Assembly: GCA_023398155.1 (NCBI GenBank) | Contig: JAEWSV010000242.1 | Location: forward strand, 1-11,063 | Length of the DNA stretch: 11,063 bases | Reading direction: 5' to 3' | From: Spirochaetota bacterium | GTDB lineage: Bacteria > Spirochaetota > Spirochaetia > Treponematales > Breznakiellaceae | The notes under the pieces: model-generated | Database searches by the model: none | What the model was told of the DNA's origin: nothing | What the model saw: only the letters and a program-made list of their open reading frames with translations | Shown: positions 6,126 through 11,063 of the stretch, piece by piece | How the letters are laid out: every line of letters begins with the position of its first letter | How positions within the stretch are numbered: position 1 is the first letter of the stretch | Program-made: the position numbers and the translations under genes

Positions 6126-6144
6126 GATTCCGTAATTCGGAATC
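6126..6144 (+). promoter_or_regulatory. 5' leader hairpin before the sigma-factor gene
   Basis: GATTCCG-TAATT-CGGAATC: perfect 7-bp stem and 5-base loop, beginning about 4 bases into the predicted transcript and ending 3 bases before the GGGAG ribosome-binding site (6148-6152). Possible roles are 5'-end mRNA protection or control of ribosome access; a DNA operator is an alternative. Confidence 0.5.
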
Positions 6145-6159
6145 TCCGGGAGACGCAAA

Positions 6160-6999
6160 ATGATAAAGAAGAATGAAGGCGGCAGCGAAGACGTACTCAG
6201 GACCTACTTCGACCAGATCAAGTCCACACCGCTGTTGACCTTTGAAGAAGAACTCGAACTATCGCGCCGGAGCCTGCGCGGCGACGAACTCGCGCGCCAG
6301 AAGCTCATAGAGTCCAATCTCCGATTGGTGGTAAAAATAGCCAAGGGGTTCGTTTCGCCCGACGTTCCCCTCCTTGACCTGATCCAGGAAGGGAACCTCG
6401 GCCTCATCCGGGCCGCCCAGAAATACGACTACGCCAAGAACGTCCGATTCTCGACGTACGCCAATTGGTGGATCAAGCAGGCCATCACCCGTTCGCTCGC
6501 GAACAAGCGCCGGGCGATCCGGCTGCCCCACCGCAAGGAAGAAGCGCTCAAGAAGATCCAGAAAGCCTACAATACGCTGAGCCAGCTGTATATGCGCCGC
6601 CCGTCCACGGATGAAGTGGCGGCCGAAGTGGGGATCCCCGTCCTCGACGTCGAGTACATCCTGAGCTTGGCGAACGGCATCGTGTCCTTGGACGCCGAGA
6701 CCGGAGACGATAGCGGCAGCCTCATCGACCTCTGCGAGGACTTCACCTACAGCCCCGACCGCGAAGTGATCCGCGAGTCCGTACGCGCGGAGACGATGAG
6801 CTTCCTTGAACGGCTCTTGGAGCGCGAGAAGCGCATACTCATGTACCGGTTCCAGTTCTACGGCGGCGAGCGGTATACGCTCAAGCGGATCGGCGAAGAG
6901 ATGGGCATCTCCCCGGAGACCGTCCGCCAGATCGAGATGCGCGCCATCCGCAAGCTCCGCGAGCAGGCCGCCGACCTCAAGGATTACGTGAGCGTATAG
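6160..6999 (+). CDS. sigma-70-family RNA polymerase sigma factor, short RpoD/RpoS-like
   Basis: Directs RNA polymerase to a set of promoters. 279 residues: region 1.2 (about 10-45, DVLRTYFDQIKSTPLLTFEEE), region 2 (48-118; NLRLVVKIAKGF, LIQEGNLGLIRAAQKYD, RFSTYANWWIKQAITRSL), region 3 (about 120-200; begins IRLPHRKEEALKK) and region 4 (205-270) with the helix-turn-helix LKRIGEEMGISPETVRQIEMRAIRKLR. Region 1.1 and the RpoD non-conserved insert are missing, and the recognition helix has SPET where RpoD usually has TRER, so this is an alternative (group 2/3) factor rather than the housekeeping one. The ATG at 6160 has GGGAG 7 bases upstream. It sits behind a sigma-54 promoter, which suggests an RpoN-to-sigma-70 cascade as known for Borrelia RpoS. 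Downstream genes follow within 36 bases. Which promoters it reads cannot be told here. Confidence 0.93.
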   Translation: MIKKNEGGSEDVLRTYFDQIKSTPLLTFEEELELSRRSLRGDELARQKLIESNLRLVVKIAKGFVSPDVPLLDLIQEGNLGLIRAAQKYDYAKNVRFSTYANWWIKQAITRSLANKRRAIRLPHRKEEALKKIQKAYNTLSQLYMRRPSTDEVAAEVGIPVLDVEYILSLANGIVSLDAETGDDSGSLIDLCEDFTYSPDREVIRESVRAETMSFLERLLEREKRILMYRFQFYGGERYTLKRIGEEMGISPETVRQIEMRAIRKLREQAADLKDYVSV

Positions 7000-7006
7000 C
7001 GGCGTA

Positions 7007-7036
7007 TTGACCTGGCCCGCTCCTCCGGAGTATTTT
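7007..7036 (+). promoter_or_regulatory. candidate internal sigma-70 promoter before the deacetylase
   Basis: TTGACC (7007-7012), 18-base spacer, TATTTT (7031-7036). The -10 box overlaps the TTG start at 7035, so a transcript from it would begin near 7043 and need another start (GTG at 7044) or serve mainly tsaD. Confidence 0.25.
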
Positions 7037-8207
7037 GAGGGCAGTGAAGGCGAGAAGCGAGGGACCTAAGAACGCGCGGAAGCGCGCTCCGCGTAAGCGG
7101 GGCGCGGGGCGCCGGCCGACGATAGAGGACGGCGCGCAGGCTGCGGCCCTCGTGGGTGCCCTCGTTTGCGGCGCGGTGGTCATCGCGACCGCGATCGTCG
7201 TCATTTCGACCCCTCGAAACGTTCCCGAACCTCTAAGTCAGCCGGTCGTTCAGGAATCGACCATCCGAACGGAATCGATGGCCGCGGAGGAACGAACTCC
7301 CGCGGAAGAGGAGCCTCCTTCGGCCTCGGTGCACGAGACCATGCCCGCGGCCGCTCCTGAAGCGGCTCCGCGGAAAGAGCCGCCGACGCCCGCGTCGCGG
7401 AAAGAGCCGATCCCGGTCCCGCGGAGAGAGCCGATCCAGTCTCCGCCGAAGGAGCCGGTCGCGGCCGCTCCGATTCGGCCGAAGGCGCCCGTGGAGCGTC
7501 CGCGTCCGCCCCGCAAGGGGCAGGTGGCCTTCGTCATCGACGACGCCGGGAACAATCTCCGCGAACTCGAGCCGTTCCTGGCCCTGCCGGGCCCGCTCAC
7601 GATCGCGGTGTTGCCGGGCTTGCCGCATTCAGCGGAAGCCGCGCGGAGGGCGCGGGCGGCGGGGAAGGAAGTGATCCTCCACCAGCCGATGGAAGCCCTG
7701 GGGGGACAGTATCCGGGGCCAGGGGCACTGGAAGAGGGTATGGACGCCGCAGGCATCCGCGCCGTATTGGCGAAGAACGTCGCGGAGATCGGCCCGATCG
7801 TGGGCATGAACAATCACCAGGGATCCAAAACGACCGAAGACCGGAAGATGATGGAAACGGTACTCGCTTTCTGTCGCGACAACGGTCTATACTATCTTGA
7901 TTCAAGGACTACCGCCGATACCGTGGTTCCTGCCGTTGCGGCAGGGATGGGAATCCGCATCCGGGAGCGCGACGTGTTCGTAGACAACATCCAGGAAAAG
8001 GCGGCGATGATCCGCTTCGTGCAAGAAGGCCTCCAGAAGGCCGAAAAGAAGGGCGCGGCCGTCATGATCGGCCACGCCTGGTCGTCCGAACTCGCCGATA
8101 CCCTCCGGGAACTGTACCCGGAACTCGTAGAGCAGGGATTCTCCCTTTCGACCATTTCGCGCATCATGATGGGAACGTGGGACGAAGATGAGGGTCTTGG
8201 GGATTGA
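7035..8207 (+). CDS. divergent polysaccharide deacetylase (YibQ family), membrane-anchored
   Basis: Divergent polysaccharide deacetylase (PF04748, formerly DUF610), a NodB-fold family thought to act on cell-envelope sugars; substrate unknown. From the TTG at 7035, 390 residues: basic N-terminus (RKRAPRKRGAGRR), one membrane helix (about 36-58), so the catalytic part would lie outside the membrane, a Pro/Glu/Ala-rich linker (60-162), then the domain with VIDDAGNN (167-174), HQPMEA (216-221), GMNNHQGSK (257-265), DSRTT (289-293), VFVDN (314-318) and IGHA (345-348). A stop at 7008-7010 bounds the frame upstream. GGAG ends only 4 bases before the TTG; a GTG at 7044 is an alternative start. It is 35 bases after the sigma-factor gene and overlaps tsaD by 20 bases, so it is probably in the same operon. 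Confidence 0.88.
   Translation: MRAVKARSEGPKNARKRAPRKRGAGRRPTIEDGAQAAALVGALVCGAVVIATAIVVISTPRNVPEPLSQPVVQESTIRTESMAAEERTPAEEEPPSASVHETMPAAAPEAAPRKEPPTPASRKEPIPVPRREPIQSPPKEPVAAAPIRPKAPVERPRPPRKGQVAFVIDDAGNNLRELEPFLALPGPLTIAVLPGLPHSAEAARRARAAGKEVILHQPMEALGGQYPGPGALEEGMDAAGIRAVLAKNVAEIGPIVGMNNHQGSKTTEDRKMMETVLAFCRDNGLYYLDSRTTADTVVPAVAAGMGIRIRERDVFVDNIQEKAAMIRFVQEGLQKAEKKGAAVMIGHAWSSELADTLRELYPELVEQGFSLSTISRIMMGTWDEDEGLGD
7370..7457 (+). repeat. imperfect in-frame repeats in the deacetylase linker
   Basis: GCGGAAAGAGCCG-like units start at 7370, 7397, 7421 and 7445 (spacing 27, 24, 24), encoding (R/K)(K/R)EP-P-type repeats at residues about 113-141. They probably form an extended linker carrying the catalytic domain away from the membrane; copy number may vary between strains. 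Confidence 0.6.
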
Positions 8208-9216
8208 ATCGTCCTGCGACGAGTGCGCCGCGGCCCTCGTCGAAGACGGAAAGCGTATCCTTTCCAACGTAGTCGCCACGCAGATTCCCTTCCACGCCGC
8301 CTATGACGGCGTGGTGCCGGAGATCGCGAGCCGCAAGCATACGGAATGGATCGGCGCGGTGGTGAAGCGGGCGCTCGCGGAGGCCGGCGTCGGGAGCGAC
8401 GGGGTCGACGCGGTTGCGGCGACTTCGCGGCCGGGGCTCCTCGGCTCGCTCCTCGTGGGGCTCAGCTTCGGTAAGGCCTTCGCCTGGTCGCGGGGCCTGC
8501 CCTTCATCGCCGTGAACCACATGCTCGCCCACCTGTACGCCCCGCGCCTCTCGGAGGAAGTGGACTACCCCTTCCTCGGCCTCCTCGTCTCCGGCGGGCA
8601 CAGCATCATCTGCCGGGTAGACGGCTTCGACGACATCACGGTGCTCGGCACCACGATCGACGACGCGGTGGGCGAAGCCTTCGACAAGGTGTCCAAGCAC
8701 TACGGTTTCGGCTATCCCGGCGGGGCCTACATCGACCGCCTCGCCAAGGACGGCGATAGCGGCGCCTTCAAATTTCCGCTCCCGAACCTCCATAAGGGAG
8801 AGCACCGGTACGACGTCTCTTATTCGGGGCTGAAAACGGCCGCGGTGAACCAGCTGGAACAGTTCCGGAAGAAGGGGTCCCCCGCCGACCCCGAGGAAAA
8901 GCGCTCGGCCGACATCGCCGCCTCGTTCCAGAAGACGGCCGTAGATATCCTGCTCCGGAGCCTTTTCCGGGCGGCTGAGGACACGGGATTGAAAACGGTG
9001 GTAGCCGGCGGCGGCGTGGCCGCCAACTCCTACCTCCGCGCGACTCTCGCCGGCCACAAGGACCTGCGGTGCCTGTTCCCTCCCTTGGATCTCTGCGGAG
9101 ACAACGGCGCCATGATCGCGGGAATCGGCTACCGGTACCTCGAGCGCGGAGACCGCTCAAGCCTGGACGAGACCGCGTCGGCCCGCGTAAACGGCTTCAA
9201 ACGCCGCTATCCGTAG
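8188..9216 (+). CDS. tsaD: tRNA N6-threonylcarbamoyladenosine transferase TsaD
   Basis: TsaD (formerly Gcp/YgjD) moves threonylcarbamoyl from threonylcarbamoyl-AMP to A37 of ANN-decoding tRNAs, acting with TsaB and TsaE. 342 residues, the usual length. Motifs: LGIESSCDEC 4-13, metal ligands His111 and His115 (NHMLAH), SGGH 135-138, IDDAVGEAFDK 158-168, SYSGLKTA 211-218, GGGVAAN 274-280 and CGDNGAMIA 303-311, whose Asp305 is the third metal ligand. All key residues are intact, so it should be active. The ATG at 8188 starts inside the deacetylase gene, 20 bases before its stop, with no strong ribosome-binding site, which suggests translational coupling. Its 3' end overlaps the convergent MinD-like gene by 20 bases. 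tsaB and tsaE are not in the window. Confidence 0.97.
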   Translation: MRVLGIESSCDECAAALVEDGKRILSNVVATQIPFHAAYDGVVPEIASRKHTEWIGAVVKRALAEAGVGSDGVDAVAATSRPGLLGSLLVGLSFGKAFAWSRGLPFIAVNHMLAHLYAPRLSEEVDYPFLGLLVSGGHSIICRVDGFDDITVLGTTIDDAVGEAFDKVSKHYGFGYPGGAYIDRLAKDGDSGAFKFPLPNLHKGEHRYDVSYSGLKTAAVNQLEQFRKKGSPADPEEKRSADIAASFQKTAVDILLRSLFRAAEDTGLKTVVAGGGVAANSYLRATLAGHKDLRCLFPPLDLCGDNGAMIAGIGYRYLERGDRSSLDETASARVNGFKRRYP

Positions 9217-10216
9217 GTCCCTCGGCCGCCCAATCGCCGGCGATGCCGAGGCCTTCCTCCGCGACGGCAACGAGGTCCTCGTTGTCCTGGTACAGCCGGG
9301 GCGCGGGCGGCGTGGGCGCTTCCGCGATCCTGCGGGCGATGGCGCGAACGGTGACCGCGTAGGCCGAGGCCGGACGGGCCATCAGCACCGGCTTCCGTTC
9401 CACGACTGACCGCGGGACCGCGTCGTCGCGGGGAATGAAACCGATGTACTCCATGGCGATGCCGAGATTCCGAGCGGAGATGTCGCGGAGGCGCGCTCCC
9501 ACCGCGAGATCCCGATTCGATTTTCCCATATTGAGCACTACCCGGGGATAGATGGAGAGGAGTCCGGCGATCGCCGCGGGCGCGGTGGCCGGGAAGGCCT
9601 GCGCGAGTCGGTCCTGGAGCGCCGGGAAGGAATCGCCCGAACCTTCGAGCTTTTTAGAAGCGAATTCCACGATCATCCTCCGCTCGTCGCTCTTAGCCGG
9701 GAAGGAACGGAAGAGGGCGCGGAAAAGGGTGGTTTTGAGGAAGGAATAGGCATTGAGTACGGCCGTGACCTCGGGCATCGTAACGACGATGCCTGAGGCC
9801 GAACTTAAGAAGAAATCAACGGTGTTGTAGGACGATCCCGCGCCGAGGTCCATGAGCACGTAGTCGGCGGGGAGCAGCGCGAGGCCTCGGAGGATCTTCC
9901 GTTTCATGAAGAACTCCAGGTTCGCCGTGCCGGGCAGCAAGGTGTCGCCGGGGATGAAGTAGAGGCGGGGAATCTCCGTCTCCATCACGAGCGACTCCAC
10001 GCTCGCCTGGGTGCGGTAGACGAGGCCGCCGATGCCCGCGTGGCGGTTCTTGATCCCGAGGAGCGTGTGGAGGTTCGCGCCGCCGAGGTCAAGGTCGACG
10101 AGGACCGTGGTCTTGCCGAGTTCCGCGAGAGCGATGGCGAGGTTGGCCGCCAGTACGCTTTTTCCGACTCCGCCCTTGCCGGAAGCTACCGGCAGCATGA
10201 TACTCATGGAAGCCAT
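9197..10216 (-). CDS. MinD/ParA-family P-loop ATPase
   Basis: 339 residues with the deviant Walker A of the MinD/ParA/Mrp group (GKGGVGKS 13-20, including the signature lysine Lys14), DLDLGGANLH 41-50 (switch I) and Walker B MDLGAGSSYNTVDFF 122-136. Such ATPases dimerise on ATP and position or segregate cell structures (septum, flagella, chromosome) or load cofactors. No CxxC motif of Mrp-type Fe-S carriers is visible, no partner (MinC/E, ParB, FlhF) is adjacent, and the C-terminus (280-339) is not the MinD amphipathic membrane helix; it has closer feel to FlhG-like or chromosome-partition ATPases. Function is therefore open. The ATG at 10216 is preceded by GGAGGAG with 7-base spacing, better than the ATG at 10207 or a longer frame from 10243. 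It ends 20 bases inside the tsaD 3' end, on the opposite strand. Confidence 0.9.
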   Translation of the reverse strand: MASMSIMLPVASGKGGVGKSVLAANLAIALAELGKTTVLVDLDLGGANLHTLLGIKNRHAGIGGLVYRTQASVESLVMETEIPRLYFIPGDTLLPGTANLEFFMKRKILRGLALLPADYVLMDLGAGSSYNTVDFFLSSASGIVVTMPEVTAVLNAYSFLKTTLFRALFRSFPAKSDERRMIVEFASKKLEGSGDSFPALQDRLAQAFPATAPAAIAGLLSIYPRVVLNMGKSNRDLAVGARLRDISARNLGIAMEYIGFIPRDDAVPRSVVERKPVLMARPASAYAVTVRAIARRIAEAPTPPAPRLYQDNEDLVAVAEEGLGIAGDWAAEGPTDSGV

Positions 10217-10286
10217 TATGGGGCTCCTCCCCGTCCTCGGCAAGCGCGAAACGCGGTTGGGAAGGGAGAAGGGCCGCCGGCGGGGC

Positions 10287-10315
10287 TTTACACGCCGTGA
10301 ACCATCCGCTATTAT
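10287..10315 (+). promoter_or_regulatory. sigma-70-type promoter of rpmB
   Basis: TTTACA (10287-10292, 5 of 6), 17-base spacer, TATTAT (10310-10315, 5 of 6). The predicted start near 10322 gives a leader of about 39 bases ending in AAAGGAAGG before the ATG. The -10 box also reads CATAAT (10316-10311) on the minus strand, towards the MinD-like gene. Confidence 0.75.
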
Positions 10316-10360
10316 GTCCCGTACTTCTCTTGCACGATAAATCCGAAAGGAAGGTTTTGT

Positions 10361-10552
10361 ATGTCACGGACTTGCGATATCTGCGGAAAACACACGATCA
10401 CCGGCAATAAGATCAGCCATGCGAAGAACCATTCGCGCCGGACATGGAAGCCGAACCTCGTCAAGGTGAAGACCGAGGTCCAGGGATCCACCTTTACCGT
10501 GAAGATCTGCACCCGCTGCCTCAAGAGCGACTACGTCACCAAGAAAGTCTAA
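10361..10552 (+). CDS. rpmB: 50S ribosomal protein L28
   Basis: 63-residue large-subunit ribosomal protein, MSRTCDICGKHTITGNKISHAKN..., with the family signature (GNKISHAKNHSRRTWKPNL) and length. It is the zinc-binding form: C5-x2-C8 and C50-x2-C53 make up a zinc ribbon; zinc-free paralogues lack these. The ATG at 10361 has a strong AAAGGAAGG site. It stands alone with its own promoter (10287-10315) and terminator (10593-10618), so it is a single-gene transcript; rpmG, often next to rpmB, is absent here. Confidence 0.97.
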   Translation: MSRTCDICGKHTITGNKISHAKNHSRRTWKPNLVKVKTEVQGSTFTVKICTRCLKSDYVTKKV

Positions 10553-10561
10553 GTTTCGCTC

Positions 10562-10577
10562 CCTTCCATCCGGAAGG
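10562..10577. repeat. small hairpin before the rpmB terminator
   Basis: CCTTCC-ATCC-GGAAGG: 6-bp stem with a 4-base loop 10 bases after the rpmB stop, without a T-run. It may protect the mRNA 3' end. Confidence 0.45.
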
Positions 10578-10592
10578 TAGAAGGCCGATGAA

Positions 10593-10618
10593 AACCCGCC
10601 GTGAGGCGGGTTTTTTTT
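10593..10618 (+). terminator. intrinsic terminator of rpmB
   Basis: AACCCGCC (10593-10600), GTGA loop, GGCGGGTT (10605-10612), then a run of eight T (10611-10618). On the minus strand only TTTT (10594-10591) follows the stem, so it may act weakly for the convergent ybaN-like gene as well. Confidence 0.92.
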
Positions 10619-10629
10619 GCGCTCCGAGC

Positions 10630-11031
10630 CTACGCGGGAGCCTTCTCCGCTTCCGGAGCCGCGTCCGCGTCCGGTTTCCAGGTCTTGAGCGTCAGGAGGT
10701 GCGCGCTCACCGCGATCGCTATGAGGACGAGGACGGCGCCGACGATGAGGTTCCCGATGAGGAAGGCGCTCAGGATGATGGATGCCCAGAGGGTCGAAAG
10801 GGCCACGATCTTGGTCCGTTTCGTGACGGATCGATGTTCCGTATACAGCCTGATGCGCGGGCCGAGCCATTTATGGTTCAAAAGCCATGCGTGGAGGCGC
10901 GGCGAACTCTTCGCGAAGCAATAGGTCGATAAGAGCAGGAAGCAGGTGGTCGGGAGGAGGGGGAGGAAGATCCCCAGGATGCCGAGTCCGAGAGATACGA
11001 TCCCCGCGGCTACGAGGAGGGACTTTTTCAT
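10630..11031 (-). CDS. YbaN/DUF454 family inner-membrane protein
   Basis: 133 residues, near the family's usual size (about 125). The N-terminal family signature is plain: GILGIFLPLLPTTCFLLLSTYCFAKSSPRLHAWLLNHKWLGPRIR (17-61, matching the LPLLPTTPF...CFARSSPRLH pattern). Membrane segments: about 4-40 (hairpin around the Pro-rich turn), 74-94 and 95-115; the tail 118-133 is an Asp/Ala/Glu/Pro-rich cytoplasmic stretch probably not conserved. The family's function is unknown. The ATG at 11031 has AAAGGAG 5 bases upstream. Only 32 bases remain to the window edge, so its promoter is not visible. Confidence 0.9.
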   Translation of the reverse strand: MKKSLLVAAGIVSLGLGILGIFLPLLPTTCFLLLSTYCFAKSSPRLHAWLLNHKWLGPRIRLYTEHRSVTKRTKIVALSTLWASIILSAFLIGNLIVGAVLVLIAIAVSAHLLTLKTWKPDADAAPEAEKAPA

Positions 11032-11063
11032 TACGTCTCCTTTAGGTCAACGCGACGCTGAGT

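Noticed and set aside
8164..9057. Minus-strand open frame of 297 codons
   Set aside because: Antisense to tsaD, which has all its conserved motifs.

Overview
The window is GC-rich bacterial DNA packed with genes on both strands. Gaps are short; the longest, about 230 bases, is an AT-rich regulatory region. By inference the source is a free-living or host-associated anaerobic spirochaete-like bacterium. The support is a [FeFe]-hydrogenase-type H-cluster domain fused to a chemotaxis signalling domain, a butyrate kinase, a decarboxylating malic enzyme, RlpA, and a short RpoD-like sigma factor behind a sigma-54 promoter. No rRNA or long marker is present, so the taxon is not proven.

Layout. (1) 2-1117 (+): 3' part of a hydrogenase/4Fe-4S/MCP fusion, running in from outside the window. 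(2) 3407-1179 (-): rlpA (SPOR-domain cell-wall enzyme) with a probable terminator, then a clear -35/-10 promoter, then a DUF3185-like small membrane protein and butyrate kinase. (3) 3552-5478 (+): an unrecognised 160-residue helical protein whose end overlaps a malic enzyme. (4) 5931-5482 (-): an unrecognised 149-residue protein convergent with malic enzyme. (5) 5932-6159: AT-rich intergenic region with an 18-bp perfect palindrome, repeated TGTATG boxes, a near-perfect sigma-54 promoter and a leader hairpin. (6) 6160-9216 (+): sigma-70-family factor, divergent polysaccharide deacetylase and tsaD, in tight succession. (7) 10216-9197 (-): MinD/ParA-like ATPase whose 3' end overlaps tsaD. (8) 10361-10552 (+): ribosomal protein L28 with its own promoter and intrinsic terminator. 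(9) 11031-10630 (-): YbaN/DUF454 membrane protein.

How the genes may work together. The most interesting unit is 5932-6999: a textbook -24/-12 promoter (GG-N10-GC) drives a sigma-70-family gene, with an upstream palindrome at about -128, where enhancer-binding proteins usually bind. This resembles the RpoN-to-RpoS cascade of Borrelia, but with a different, RpoD-like short sigma factor. The metabolic genes (hydrogenase-like sensor, butyrate kinase, malic enzyme) fit a fermentative life in which H2 or redox state is sensed. RlpA, the deacetylase and YbaN are envelope proteins; TsaD and L28 serve translation. No mobile elements, CRISPR arrays, tRNAs or rRNAs were seen.
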